This document shows positions 10,352 through 21,274 of a stretch of DNA of 64,000 bases, piece by piece; position 1 is the stretch's first letter, and every line of letters begins with the position of its first letter. Under the pieces are notes generated by a model that had not been told where the DNA came from, made no database searches, and saw only the letters and a list, made by a program, of their open reading frames with translations. A program made the position numbers and the translations under genes. Source of the DNA: Zygotorulaspora mrakii (lineage: Eukaryota > Ascomycota > Saccharomycetes > Saccharomycetales > Saccharomycetaceae); the NCBI RefSeq assembly GCF_013402915.1, contig NC_050720.1, forward strand, positions 1-64,000. The letters are read 5' to 3'.

Positions 10352-11022
10352 GCGGAAGGGATTTTCCATCTTCTGCCATTGCTCTTGCTTCGGAGTTCGA
10401 ATGTTTCCCCACGCCTCTATTTGAGTTCCTCCAAGGGTCCGCACCAGCAATTTTCAAAGGAAAAGAAAGAAAATGGATATAAAGTCAGTAATCCTTACAC
10501 GTTACGTAGCAAGATAAGGACTTCTATATCACCAATTTTCTTACTCATTTCCTTTTATTGGGTAGTTATACGTTGATGTGTTTATTCGTGTATGCTGGAG
10601 AAATAAGGGACCTCTTCACATGGCAACAAGGGTTAGCGGTTGGCGACTGGATTACACACCTTTTGTCCATCTTTTTTGTAATTGTTTTTGTACCCGGAGT
10701 CATCGTTATTGATAAGCACACTTTAAGGCAAATTTTGAAAGATGTCTCGGAAGCTGGCGTTGAGTTTGACGATATTGATTGGCGAAAGATCGCTCACTCG
10801 GCAAATGAACTGTCTATGAAACAGAGCCGACGTAGGTGTTTATTCCTCAGAGATTATATATGCAAGGCGTATTTTGTTAATCGTATTCTGCTGCTTATTG
10901 AAGGCGACTCAGAGTGTATCAGTTTCAACTGGTCCGAAGATTTCAATATTTTCTTTGCAGATGAAAACTGCAAGCAGCTAGTTGAAAATGCAGCCAATAT
11001 ATATAGACAAAGCCTCAATTAG
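10352..11022 (+). pseudogene. Probable broken DUP/COS-like membrane protein gene
   Basis: Two overlapping frames together look like one protein. Frame one (open from 10352, no ATG) ends at 10576 inside a hydrophobic segment ISPIFLLISFYWVVIR. Frame two continues from 10558 with MCLFVYAGEI, another hydrophobic stretch near LLSIFFVIVFVPGVIV, then DWRKIAHSANELS and FFADENCKQLVENA. Two membrane segments followed by a W-(R/K)-x-IA and F-x-DE-C-x-x-x pattern resemble the DUP240/COS superfamily, but only remotely. The first ATG in frame two (10576) would give 148 aa. A frameshift plus a lost start best explains the layout; a short functional gene from 10576 is the alternative. Confidence 0.4.
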
Positions 11023-11559
11023 CACACATGCCTAGTGCTTAACGTATGCTTTATTGAAACCAATAGTGGAGTTGTCCTGTTTTTAGGACTGGACTGTTGG
11101 ACCCTGATTTTGGATGTAGGGTAAAGACATCAGACCATTTAGATCGTTGTCATCATAAATTTAACAACAACATTTTTCCTGCAAACCTTCTCGAGGTAGT
11201 CATTGCTCATAACTTTTAGGCGGCTTTTTACTAGGGGAGACAGATAGGCCCGATTGGACCATGCTCTTTGTCCTGTAGAAGAGACAATGCAGTAAACAGC
11301 TTACTCCGAACATATAATATCTAGCAGTAAAGTGTCTCTTTACATAACTACCTGATAGAGCGCATCCAGATGCTAACAACTAATGAGTTTTTTTTTTTAT
11401 CGCTGCTTAGCAAGTCACGAATATGTGGCTGTAAAAGAATTGATGGATTGCATAGGTTTATTTATATTTGGGTTGAGGGAAGGTATCGTAACGTTACGAC
11501 CGTACTTCAATACAAAAAATTTTATAAATAAATAAATAATCACAAGTCTTACGCTTACC
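11023..11559. other. Intergenic region
   Basis: 537 bp between the DUP-like remnant and the SDR 3' end; only shadows and AT-rich 3'-end sequence. No gene seen. Confidence 0.45.
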
Positions 11560-12306
11560 CTATGGAGCAGCCAGGCCACCATTAGCGTAGATGACTTGGC
11601 CCGTAATCCATCCACGACCTGTGGCCAAGAAGCTAATAATTGGGGCAATATCTTCAATTTTGGTCAGCCGGTTTTGCATAGCGTTACTTTTGTAGAATTC
11701 AACCGCCTCAGGAGTTTCCTGGCCGTAAAAAAAGGGAGTATCCATGGGGCCCGGAGCGACACAATTTACTGTGATGCCCTTGCCCAACAATTCTTTGGAT
11801 GCAGCTTTGGTGTAGTATTCGACGGCGGCTTTAGTTCCTTGATACACAGGATAGAATGGCGTATATACGGCCAATAACGACGTGACCAGCGAAATGATAC
11901 GCCCCCCCTCAGACACCTTTTTGGAGGCCTCCGAGATGAAGAAGTAGGCAACTTTATTATTGACCAGGTTCATATCGTCGAACTCCTTTTCAGTGACTTC
12001 CGCAAACGGCTTCTTCAACACTTTTCCCACATTGTTGATGGCAATGTCCACCCTGCCAAACTTTTTGATCGCGGCTTCGAACAACTCAGTCAAGGAAGCC
12101 GCCGAACCAAGGCGACCCTGGTACAATTCAACTTTGACCCCGTACTTTTCGGCCAGCTCCTTTGCAAATTCCTGTTCGTCTCCCTGAGAGCTATTGTAAT
12201 GCAGAAACAAATTGGCCTTATGCTTGGAAGCCAACTCAATCGCAGTCAGTTTGCCTAAGTTTTTCGTTCCGCCAGTGATCAATGCTGTCTTTTCAATTAA
12301 GCTCAT
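11560..12306 (-). CDS. Short-chain dehydrogenase/reductase (classical SDR)
   Basis: 248 residues from ATG 12306, the usual length of classical SDRs. The cofactor motif TGGTKNLG lies at residues 11-18, NNVG at 91-94, and the catalytic Ser143 and Tyr155-x3-Lys159 (YQGTK) are present. The PGPMDTP loop is at 185-191. The closest general type is FabG-like 3-oxoacyl reductase or a related NADPH-dependent carbonyl reductase; the substrate is unknown. All catalytic residues are present. It is divergent from CHA1 across 1.2 kb. Soluble protein with no signal peptide. Confidence 0.9.
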   Translation of the reverse strand: MSLIEKTALITGGTKNLGKLTAIELASKHKANLFLHYNSSQGDEQEFAKELAEKYGVKVELYQGRLGSAASLTELFEAAIKKFGRVDIAINNVGKVLKKPFAEVTEKEFDDMNLVNNKVAYFFISEASKKVSEGGRIISLVTSLLAVYTPFYPVYQGTKAAVEYYTKAASKELLGKGITVNCVAPGPMDTPFFYGQETPEAVEFYKSNAMQNRLTKIEDIAPIISFLATGRGWITGQVIYANGGLAAP

Positions 12307-12787
12307 TTCTGTTTTTTCGTATTAATTGAGGGATGCTATGATGGTCTTGAACTGCTGATAGTAGAGAAGAATTATAACACTTCATCGATAGGATGCAATC
12401 CACTGTTTCAGTGTTGCTTTTATATGTCAACAGGACTCGATATACTAAGAGAATGGTTCAGCGCTTAACGGATTTATTCGTATTTCCGCTCCGAGCAAGT
12501 ATCCCTTTTTCACGCGATCTGGTCTGGAAGCTCGTCCGAACACTTCTGAAAAAGTCGATTTCAATGTGCAACCAATACGTAATTTATACGTAATGATCAC
12601 GCTTCGCATAGTGAAGAACAGTGATGGAACTGAGCAAGGTCATTCTCGATTACATGTGATTTGACATGATACCATTGGGCTCCGACTCGACACCGCGAGT
12701 CCTGACAAGGGAGCCATAAGATCTTGTACTATCAGTAACTCTCCAGGAAACGCCAGGCAAGCGTTTTTTGTCTTGGCTTTCAGATGA

Positions 12788-12826
12788 GTTGCGATAGGGT
12801 TGCGATAGGGTTGCGGTAGGGTTGCG
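12788..12826 (+). repeat. 11-bp minisatellite, 3.5 copies
   Basis: Unit GTTGCGATAGG is repeated at 12788, 12799 and 12810 (third copy with one A-to-G change), then a partial GTTGCG. Confidence 0.8.
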
Positions 12827-13395
12827 TTCACTTGATGGTGGACTATCTAGAGCAAAACAAGTGAGGATATGTCTTCGTCCGGCTGGAAGGTTTCGTGACT
12901 GCAGGAATTACTCTGCAGAAGCTGGATGACAGGCTGAGCCATTTAGATAGCAAGTAATCCTGAATAGAGAGAATCCTATGGTATCTCTGGGCTTTCATCG
13001 TCGGAATACTTGCGTGAAACTACGACGGTTTTTCACATCGTAGATAAGACGGCTTCAGGCAGCAGAAGTGGTCGCCGTTCGCTATATCGTTTTGACGGTT
13101 CAGCGAAAAGCACACAGCCATATTTTAGAGTGTGGGCATTAAACGCGCCTTCGATGCAAGGCAATGCTGGGTACTTCATGTCTTTGTTTGTCACGGCAGC
13201 ACTAAACACTTCAAGGTTGATCGCAATGGCGACATTTCAACTGTTGTAGTAGTCTTGTCCTCCCCGCAATGCTATGTATAACGTTGGTGCAGGACTCGGT
13301 CGATGAAATTACCTAGCAGCGGGCGCGAAACACTTAGTAAGCATGGCGGGAAAGAATCTGTAAGAGGATTAGTCCAAGCTTGAATTGGGATTGCA

Positions 13396-13403
13396 TATAT
13401 AAG
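13396..13403 (+). promoter_or_regulatory. TATA box of CHA1
   Basis: TATATAAG, 87 bp upstream of the CHA1 ATG at 13490; matches the yeast TATA consensus and spacing. Confidence 0.55.
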
Positions 13404-13489
13404 CAATCGGAGTGGAAAGTACTTCGATCCGTTCGGCATCATCAGAGGAAGGTTAGCAACGCTGCTAAGTTTGCACGTTTACAGTAGAA

Positions 13490-14509
13490 ATGCCTTCATT
13501 GTACAACAAGACTCCTTTGGTACAGCAAACATTCACAGATGGGGAATCAGACTCTCCCCAATTCTTTATCAAATCTGAGTTTTCACAGCCAGGCGGGAGC
13601 TTCAAAAGTAGAGGAATTGGATACTTGATTTCAAAAAGTGCTGCAAGAATAGAAGAAGGGAGCGGAAAGCCGCCTCATGTTTATTGTAGCTCCGGTGGCA
13701 ATGCAGGACTCGCTGCCGCTACTGCTTCTGAAATTCTCAGTCTTCCTTGCACCGTTGTTGTTCCTAGGACTACAAAGGAATCCATGATATCCAAAATAAG
13801 AGATAGAGGTGCCGAGGTTATCGTAAAGGGCTCCCACTGGAAGGAGGCCGATTTCCATCTGTGCGAATCTATAATTAAATCCGCAGAAGGCTCCAAACAC
13901 GTACCTATCTATGTTCACCCATTCGATAACTCAGAAATCTGGGATGGTCACTCTTCAATAGTTGATGAGATTATCGAAAGTCTCAAGTCAGAGCACATTG
14001 ATTTGGACAGGCTCAAAGGTATAGTTTGTAGCGTTGGTGGCGGTGGATTGTTTAACGGTGTTATTCGAGGTCTGGAAAGGCACAATTTGGCGCACCAAGT
14101 TCCTGTCGTTGCAGTGGAGACAAAAGGTTGCGATGTTCTGAATGCCTCCCTGAGAGCTGGTCATCAAGTTACATTGGAGAAAATCACGAGCGTTGCCTCG
14201 TCTTTAGGCTCAGTTTATACACCTAAAGAGACATTTGATTATGCTACGAAATATAATACAAAATCTGTTGTTCTGGATGATATAGCAGTTCTGGAAACTT
14301 GCTTAAAGTATGCTCAGAGTAATAATGTTGCAGTAGAACCGGCATGTGGAGCGTCGATTCATTTGGCATATAATCCCGACATCCTGGAACATGCTTTGGG
14401 AACAAGTTTAAAGAAATATGATGTAATAGTAGTCATAGCCTGTGGTGGCTCAGCTGTAACAACTGAAGAGGTGTCTCGTACTCTGAGTGTTTTAAAAAAC
14501 GAAAAATGA
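13490..14509 (+). CDS. CHA1: Catabolic L-serine/L-threonine dehydratase
   Basis: 339 residues from ATG 13490, PLP-dependent fold type II. The Schiff-base lysine is Lys39 in GGSFKSRG. The substrate/cofactor loop SSGGNAG is near residues 67-73, and the phosphate-binding glycine loop SVGGGG is near residue 185. The translation follows S. cerevisiae Cha1p closely over most of its length but ends about 20 residues earlier. The enzyme deaminates serine to pyruvate and threonine to 2-oxobutyrate, allowing their use as nitrogen sources. The S. cerevisiae enzyme is mitochondrial and induced by hydroxy amino acids through Cha4. No strong presequence is evident here. Confidence 0.93.
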   Translation: MPSLYNKTPLVQQTFTDGESDSPQFFIKSEFSQPGGSFKSRGIGYLISKSAARIEEGSGKPPHVYCSSGGNAGLAAATASEILSLPCTVVVPRTTKESMISKIRDRGAEVIVKGSHWKEADFHLCESIIKSAEGSKHVPIYVHPFDNSEIWDGHSSIVDEIIESLKSEHIDLDRLKGIVCSVGGGGLFNGVIRGLERHNLAHQVPVVAVETKGCDVLNASLRAGHQVTLEKITSVASSLGSVYTPKETFDYATKYNTKSVVLDDIAVLETCLKYAQSNNVAVEPACGASIHLAYNPDILEHALGTSLKKYDVIVVIACGGSAVTTEEVSRTLSVLKNEK

Positions 14510-14732
14510 ATAACTAAAAAAATATAATGTAGTATGATACTATGAGATCTATTCGCCTCAAAGGGTCTTTCTCTCAAAATGTTACAGGGCGCAATCTGAG
14601 GCACTCGCTGACGATTAAAGTAAAGAATAATTAACAATTACTTTCGACTAATAAAACTAATAAATTGATAAACAAAAAGTAAAATCTGCAGATCTCTCAT
14701 CAGATGGATACACTAGATGAGGAAAGCTCTCC

Positions 14733-17700
14733 TTACGTAGAATTTTTGATCCTCTCACTATCACCTGGCTTTTCTTGAAAAATAGTAGTGTCTTTTTCAT
14801 GTCTCTCTTTTCTGGGCTTCTTGAACAAACCCTTGATATCTAAGACAGATTTTAATGACCACACTTTGACTCTTGCGATATAGTAGCAAACGCACATTGC
14901 TACAAGATTGAATATGATATATGCCCACATAAAACCGAAATTTCTCCATCTTTGGCCCCAACGGACATTGAACCTCGCAACAACTTCATCCTGAAATGAA
15001 TAAGGACAATATCTACAATTTTGAGTATCATCATGATTGACTAAATATCCTGGATTATTATCCATGAAGGTGCTTAGAAACTCACCGCACGTTTGACCTT
15101 CTGGAGGATCCATCACATTAAACTCATCTGATGCACAGATTACTGGCTTTCCATGCACTAGTGGCCCGACTAAGGCTTGGACGACGTACGTGAATGGCGA
15201 AACGTTGTACATAAGTCTTCGCCAGAAAGCAGGCATTTTCTCCTTAGGTTGCAAAATACCACAAAATAGTAACATAGCAGCAAAGATATTCGAATTGATC
15301 ATTGAGGCAGAAGGTACATCAGGAGACATGTACAAAATCCATAAACCATATGAGCAAAAGTATATTGGAAAGACTAAAACATAAAAGAAAAAGAAGAACC
15401 CTGCATGAGAAGCTCGGCCATTGTATTGTGCTGGCCAGTAATAACAAACAAAGCACATGAACTGACAAATCGAGGACCACATTGTCTCTACAGTAAAATG
15501 GCTAAGTAGCAGCGCACTCCAATGAAACGTGTTCGATGCAGCTTCCCTGACTTCGTATAGTTCTCTACTTGCGTAAGCAAAAACGTGAAGCTGGTTTATC
15601 ATAGCCAAAGAAATCAGTAATAGCATGAAAACAGATGAAAACGCCTCCTGAGCACCCCCGATGGAGTGATTGACACCAACATATGACAAACCAACAAATA
15701 AGGCACACGAAACACACTCAAAAAACTTTCCCCTAATATAGATGGGTGATCTCCAGAATTGTAGCGATGTCCTTCTCAGTAAAGCTTTCATTTGGGACCC
15801 GTAGGAAGCTGCAAATTTGGTTGACATTTCGGGATCATCGGATACTATTTTATTTGGAAGCGCTCGGTGAAGTTCTTCTATCTCATTTCTAGCAGCGGCA
15901 CATTCAGGGGAATTCAACCATAAATCATGCCAGTCAGTACTAGAGTTGGCAGTTGCGCCTGCTCCAATACAATTTAGCATATACTCAGCAGGGTTTTCAG
16001 TTTTCTCACACTTAATATTGGACTGGCGCTCGAAGTAGTTTAGCAAAGTACGTGAGTTATCACCAATGTCACCAAAGTAAACCATTTTACCACCCTTTTT
16101 TAGTAATAGCAATCTATCAAATTGCTCAAATAACGTAGCAGATGGTTGATGAATGGTACAAAGAATGGACTGTCCCGAATCTGCCAAAGCTCTCATGAAT
16201 TGAACAATGGACCAAGCTGACTGTGAATCCAGACCAGATGTGGGCTCATCCAAAAATAACAATAAAGATGGTTTAGCGACAAGCTCGACACCAATAGATA
16301 ATTTCTTTCTTTGCTCAACATTAAGACCTCTTCCTGTTTTACCAACCAATGCTTCGGCATAGTTTTGCATACCTAGTAAGTTTATTATTTTTTCAACGTA
16401 TTCATATTTCTCCTCTATTGGAGTTGAGGCTGCTTGTCTCAATTCAGCTGCAAATCTAAGAGACTCTCTAACAGATAGTTCAGCCATATGGTTGTCGGCT
16501 TGTGCAACATATCCGCATGACCTGTTAAAAGATGCAGGGAGTGATTGAGCATTAACAAGCATATCACCAGTAATAACGCCCATATTTATTCTTTGAGCAA
16601 GTACATTCAATAAAGTGGTCTTACCAGCACCGGATTCACCCATAAGGGCTGTCATCTTACCGGGTTTCACATATCCGAAAACATCACTCAACAACTGTCT
16701 CGTTGCGCCATCGTATGGAATTGTGTAGTTGAGATGGTTCCATGTAAAAACATCTTTTTGAGCAATTACTTTCTTAAGATCCACGCCAGGGCCATTTAGT
16801 GCTTCCATCATTTCTTCTCTGCTAGCTGTTTTAGCTTCCGCTGATTCAGTCCCAAATTGTGGCATGTGACCTCTCTTATACAATAGCAAATCACCACCAC
16901 CTTCTAGAGGTTTCAAGTATTCAGAGAGCACAACATTAAATATGATATAGCCAAATGTCCAAACAACGTTGACACCCCAATTTCTCCAAGCGTGATTATA
17001 ACTGAAATGATACTGTTGTTTGATATATGCATCACCGCTCACATAAAACTGCCCTTTGATTGCACCGGCAGCATTACAGACTTGATTGGCTATTGATACA
17101 TCTTCGTATCCATGCCCGCTTGGCACCAAGTTACTGCACCTCATCTGTCTTCCATGAAATTCTGTTGACATCAAACTTTCAAACCCATATGTAAGTGGGT
17201 TCAGGTAGTGAAACCATCTAATCCAATGGTGCATTTCCGGAATAGGTAGAACAAATCCAGCAAAAGTGCAAAGCATTAGCACGAATAGCCCACCAACAGC
17301 GTGTGCTGTTTCACCATCTTTAGTCATAGTAGCAGTGAGTTTGAAAATAAACGATGTACACTGCTGAACCGTAAATAAATAAAGCAGGTACTGAAAGAAT
17401 GCACCTGCTGTAAATTTTAGATAAGGGATCCAGTATGAGACTAAAGATAAAATGATAACGGCAACAAGTTTAGTTGGCATTTCAGTAAAAATCGCTTGAA
17501 GCGATTCAGCAGAAATATGATACATCGAGTAAGACTTTTGTTTGACAATGACTGGTCTAGTGGAAAAAGAGTTGGCAATTTCAGCTAAAGATGTGACAGC
17601 AGCAAATAGCAAAACATAAAATAGAAGACCTCCACGAGAGTAAGCACCCTCCGTAGTTGAATAGCTTTTTGGATCTATTCTGTGAAACATTGAGCCTATA

Positions 17701-19262
17701 ATCAAACCCTTAATCAAAAAGGAACTCAAATAAACTTTAGTATACGTTTGATCGCCCTTAACTCTCTGAAAACCACGAATCATACAATACCAAACTTGGG
17801 TCCAATAATTAACAACGAATTGTGATTTTTCCCGTTGTCCGACTTGATGTCTTTGTTTCCTTGCAACTTCCAATCTATCTCTTGTCTCCTCTGCTGGATG
17901 TCTCGCATGATAGTCATCATAACTTTTCAAAACCTCTTGGTATTCACCGGAGTTTAACCAGTATTCTTCAAATTCTGTACCGGATTTTGGAATTTTATCT
18001 TCAAAGCCGGGAGCAATATCCAAAGTTCTGTTTTCAAAATCCACAGTAACGGACGTCAAGAATTCTGCTGAGGTCATTCTATCGGGCTTGATCCAACCCA
18101 TCCTTTGAAAATAGGCGACAGCTTTATTAGCTGGACCGAAAAAAATCTGTCTTCCATTATATAAAACTGTAGCCTTGTCAAATAACTTGTAAATATTTTC
18201 ACCCGCTTGATAAATGGCAACTATGGCAGAATTGTTCATCATATTAGTTGCAGTTCTGATCGCCTGGGCAAATTCTAAGGCTGTTGAAGCATCCAAGCCT
18301 CTCGTTGCATTGTCCCATGAAAAAATCGAAGCATGAGTTGCTTGAGCTTCCACCAATGAAACACGCTTTCTTTCTCCGCCAGAAACACCTCTAACAAAGT
18401 CATTACCAACCTTTGTGGAGTAAGTGTGTCTTAAACCAAAAACTGTGCACCACATATCCCTGATATTATCAACATATTCCTTTCTCGTCATGTTATCAAT
18501 TCTCACTCGAGGTGTCTTACATTTCAATGCAAAGTCAATAGTTTCCTTCACGGTAATTTTTGGGAAATGAAAATCCAATTCAGGACAATAGATAACGTAT
18601 CCTTTGTATTTGGACATCATTTCGTTCTGATCCAGCCCATCATAAGAAAAATCTCCGTTTACCTCAACCAACTCACTTGTTTCACCTGACAAACATTTAA
18701 GTAGCGTGGAACAACCGGCTCCTGGTCTACCAACAACAAATAGCATTTCGCCCGATTCAACGACACCTGTACAGTTTTGAATAACATTTCTCAGTGGCAC
18801 ATTGGTTTTTTTTTTGAACAACGAAAATAAATGAAAAGGCAGTTTTGCTGCACCTCTCAGCATTTCCTCAACACTTGGTCCGTATGCCGCGGAGGCATCA
18901 ACACCTACGGCCGTTATGCTTTTAAAAGCGACACCAGAGTCACCAGGTTCAATGCCTTGCTCTAGTTGGTGTGTCCTCAAATAGTTTAGCAGTTGACGCA
19001 GATCAAAATCCAATCCGTCAACTTCGAATTTTTCCATTTGTTCTTTGGTCTTGGATGCCAACTCCCTCCCCATAGATGCTATTCTTTCAACGCCTGCTTC
19101 ATTCGACAACAAGCGACTCAAATGGCGCGATAGCTGGGAGGATGAGTCTAGTTGTTCTGCATCCTCATTTGCATTCTCGTGTTTGGCGGCGAAACTCTGC
19201 ACCGAACTAGCATACGAGCGGTTGTCATTCGACGTGCTCTCCACGTCCTCCTTCGTCGACAT
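14733..19262 (-). CDS. PDR12: Pdr12-type weak-acid ABC exporter
   Basis: 1509 residues from ATG 19262, full PDR layout (NBD-TMD)x2. S. cerevisiae Pdr12 is 1511 aa and similarity runs end to end, including the N-terminal TAVGVDASAAYGPSVEEM block. NBD1 has the fungal-PDR variant Walker A with Cys in place of Lys (GRPGAGCS, about residue 176) and a normal signature VSGGERKR. NBD2 has a standard Walker A GESGAGKTT (about residue 874) and a degenerate signature LNVEQRKK, the usual asymmetry of this family. It is a plasma-membrane pump extruding sorbate, benzoate, propionate and fusel acids. A War1-type CGG-N23-CCG element lies about 300 bp upstream. Confidence 0.95.
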   Translation of the reverse strand: MSTKEDVESTSNDNRSYASSVQSFAAKHENANEDAEQLDSSSQLSRHLSRLLSNEAGVERIASMGRELASKTKEQMEKFEVDGLDFDLRQLLNYLRTHQLEQGIEPGDSGVAFKSITAVGVDASAAYGPSVEEMLRGAAKLPFHLFSLFKKKTNVPLRNVIQNCTGVVESGEMLFVVGRPGAGCSTLLKCLSGETSELVEVNGDFSYDGLDQNEMMSKYKGYVIYCPELDFHFPKITVKETIDFALKCKTPRVRIDNMTRKEYVDNIRDMWCTVFGLRHTYSTKVGNDFVRGVSGGERKRVSLVEAQATHASIFSWDNATRGLDASTALEFAQAIRTATNMMNNSAIVAIYQAGENIYKLFDKATVLYNGRQIFFGPANKAVAYFQRMGWIKPDRMTSAEFLTSVTVDFENRTLDIAPGFEDKIPKSGTEFEEYWLNSGEYQEVLKSYDDYHARHPAEETRDRLEVARKQRHQVGQREKSQFVVNYWTQVWYCMIRGFQRVKGDQTYTKVYLSSFLIKGLIIGSMFHRIDPKSYSTTEGAYSRGGLLFYVLLFAAVTSLAEIANSFSTRPVIVKQKSYSMYHISAESLQAIFTEMPTKLVAVIILSLVSYWIPYLKFTAGAFFQYLLYLFTVQQCTSFIFKLTATMTKDGETAHAVGGLFVLMLCTFAGFVLPIPEMHHWIRWFHYLNPLTYGFESLMSTEFHGRQMRCSNLVPSGHGYEDVSIANQVCNAAGAIKGQFYVSGDAYIKQQYHFSYNHAWRNWGVNVVWTFGYIIFNVVLSEYLKPLEGGGDLLLYKRGHMPQFGTESAEAKTASREEMMEALNGPGVDLKKVIAQKDVFTWNHLNYTIPYDGATRQLLSDVFGYVKPGKMTALMGESGAGKTTLLNVLAQRINMGVITGDMLVNAQSLPASFNRSCGYVAQADNHMAELSVRESLRFAAELRQAASTPIEEKYEYVEKIINLLGMQNYAEALVGKTGRGLNVEQRKKLSIGVELVAKPSLLLFLDEPTSGLDSQSAWSIVQFMRALADSGQSILCTIHQPSATLFEQFDRLLLLKKGGKMVYFGDIGDNSRTLLNYFERQSNIKCEKTENPAEYMLNCIGAGATANSSTDWHDLWLNSPECAAARNEIEELHRALPNKIVSDDPEMSTKFAASYGSQMKALLRRTSLQFWRSPIYIRGKFFECVSCALFVGLSYVGVNHSIGGAQEAFSSVFMLLLISLAMINQLHVFAYASRELYEVREAASNTFHWSALLLSHFTVETMWSSICQFMCFVCYYWPAQYNGRASHAGFFFFFYVLVFPIYFCSYGLWILYMSPDVPSASMINSNIFAAMLLFCGILQPKEKMPAFWRRLMYNVSPFTYVVQALVGPLVHGKPVICASDEFNVMDPPEGQTCGEFLSTFMDNNPGYLVNHDDTQNCRYCPYSFQDEVVARFNVRWGQRWRNFGFMWAYIIFNLVAMCVCYYIARVKVWSLKSVLDIKGLFKKPRKERHEKDTTIFQEKPGDSERIKNST

Positions 19263-21274
19263 TTTAGTTATTTCTCTTATTCAATACAAGCTTAATTTCA
19301 CTGGAAGCTCAATATCACTGGAGGAAGATTGAAAAGGAATTGATTTGCGGGGCTGAACGATATCAAGCAACGCAACCAGCATCTTTTATGTTCCAGTCCT
19401 GGAAAGTCCATCATTTATATATCTTTCAATCTATAGCCAACTTGAGCGATATATTGATCCACCAAGGGCTCAGGCAACAAGGTACCAGATTTGAACACTA
19501 GCACATCTGGATCTCTATTGAACACGGTGACCGAATCCCAACAGCTGCTTGCGGTAGGCGGCCGCTCATCCATCATTCCGGATACTAGTGCGTTGCAGGA
19601 CCGCAAACGGGTACACAACAACAGAAACAGTGCAGTCCAAGCATAATGAATCACCCATGACTGGATACCGGAATTCAGCCTGGTTAGTGATGTTGCACTC
19701 TTAATGATCATCAGTGAAATAGCCAGTGAAATTCACTTCTTTCCTAAACCTGTGAAATCCGGTACGCGACGATGCGCTTCCTGCATGAAAACCAAACAAA
19801 AAATGCCAGGGCAGCTTCAGCCCGTCAGGGAGCGGACAGCATCATCGGGACTGATTTCCCGCTGCCTGTAAGTGAAAAATTGAGAATCGTGCAGTATATA
19901 TTCACTTGTACTCTTAAGAACATAGCTGAACTCCCAAACTGGTCGCTCTCACGGTATTGATGAGTTAAAGATTGTGCCGTTGGAAGTTCCGAAATGATGA
20001 ATCGCGGAGAATAGTGGTACAATAATAGCCGCAATGGTTGCTGAAACCACAAAACGGGTCTTTGAGCCCCAAACGGGAGGAAACAAAAAGCAGTGGTCCT
20101 TGTGATGTAAGCACAGCTTTCAACATCTTCCCTCGGAAGTGATTTCCCGCCAGTTTGCATTGCGATGTTGGCCATTGGAATATGAAGGATAGTATTTAAG
20201 GACACACATTTGGAGCAAGATGAAGCAGTGTAGCAGAGAAAAAACAGAGACGGAACAGAGATAAGCCGATGCGGAAATGATCATGAAGCACTACAAGACT
20301 GTTATTCCTTTTTTAAAATCGGGGGAGGTTTTCCTTGTCATTTTTTGAGGACAGGGATTCATCCTGGTATTTAAATTGATGGCGCCGCTGGTTGCGGTGC
20401 CGGTTTCATGAACGAATGGCGAGAGTGTGACATGACCGGGACAGGTGAGGCAGTTCCAGTCATTTGGAACAGCATCCTCTCCCAGGCATTACGACAGAAT
20501 TTCTGCGAGATTTTCTGTGCGAGCTATGGTCTCACTCATCCTCGTGTGAGCGAGGGTGAAACTTGAACTAGATTCGTTTCCTAGATATGGAGAGCAGTAC
20601 AGGTGCGTCGAGTTCGACGTGATTACTCGCAAGGATTGAAATTGAAAGCAATTCGAAGTGCCGGCTTGAAAAAAGAATGTGAAGCCACCGGTATAGTATC
20701 ATTTTTGAACTGCAGCGCACTTATTTTGATGAGACAATCTGCAATTTCACCCAACTTGATGAAACCTGATTCGAACCTCGGCGTCGTATAGCGGAAAGTG
20801 CACTTTGGGCGACTTGTTGAGGTGCGAGATAGCGGGTACATGAAATGGCCAACAGGTCTTTGTGCAGATGCGCCCAGTTCATAGTCATGGCATTACGTTG
20901 GCTTGTTTTCGAAGGCTCTATTGCAGAGGGTGAGAGCATCTAGTGGACCCGCACTGATGAAAAGCAGTCAATTTAGGCCTTTGTGGCTCCATTATGAGAG
21001 CAGAGCGAGTGGAGGCAATCCAGGAGGGGTCTTTCGAACGCCTCTGTTCTCATGCGCAAATATGGCATGCTCAATCTGTCTTTGCTGGCTACTCGAAAAA
21101 AACGGGCCTGTTCTGCTTGTACGCCCTGCGCACCTACATGGAAGTATACGATAATAAAGAAGTACGGACTCGAATGGAATAAGTAAGTCAAAATCTTCCG
21201 AAAGCGTTTATAGGATTAACTTTTTACGTAGAGCTTATAAAGTTCATCTGTGTCAATTTGCGCTTCGGCATCTA
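19263..21274. other. 2.0 kb intergenic region upstream of PDR12
   Basis: Holds the PDR12 promoter (CGG-N23-CCG at 19552-19580; TATATAT near 19416) and the 3' side of the aldo-keto reductase. Frames here are short, overlapping on both strands and mostly start without ATG. No gene, RNA or repeat supported. A tRNA B-box-like GGTTCGAATC occurs on the minus strand near 20770, but no tRNA folds around it. Confidence 0.5.
19552..19580 (+). promoter_or_regulatory. CGG-N23-CCG element, candidate War1 site (WARE)
   Basis: CGG at 19552-19554 and CCG at 19578-19580 are separated by exactly 23 bases, 290-318 bp upstream of the PDR12 ATG. War1, the Zn2Cys6 regulator of S. cerevisiae PDR12, is reported to bind CGG triplets about 23 bp apart; that spacing is recalled from literature. 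The match is seen in sequence; function is inferred. Confidence 0.5.

Larger units (their letters stand above)
12307..13489. other. Divergent intergenic region SDR / CHA1
   Basis: 1.18 kb with no supported gene. It contains a small 11-bp minisatellite (12788-12826) and the CHA1 TATA box (13396-13403). Confidence 0.5.

Noticed and set aside
12788..12826. GTTGCGATAGG array as an interstitial telomere repeat
   Set aside because: Only 3.5 copies and not the G-rich pattern of known yeast telomere repeats; treated as a minisatellite.
19415..19711. 98-aa minus-strand ORF overlapping the PDR12 promoter
   Set aside because: ATG-started but covers the TATA and CGG-N23-CCG region and shows no family pattern.
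19825..20205. 126-aa minus-strand ORF
   Set aside because: Starts with GTG and shows no domain; probably chance in a long intergenic region.
20760..20800. B-box-like GGTTCGAATC on the minus strand
   Set aside because: No T stem, acceptor stem or anticodon arm could be folded around it.
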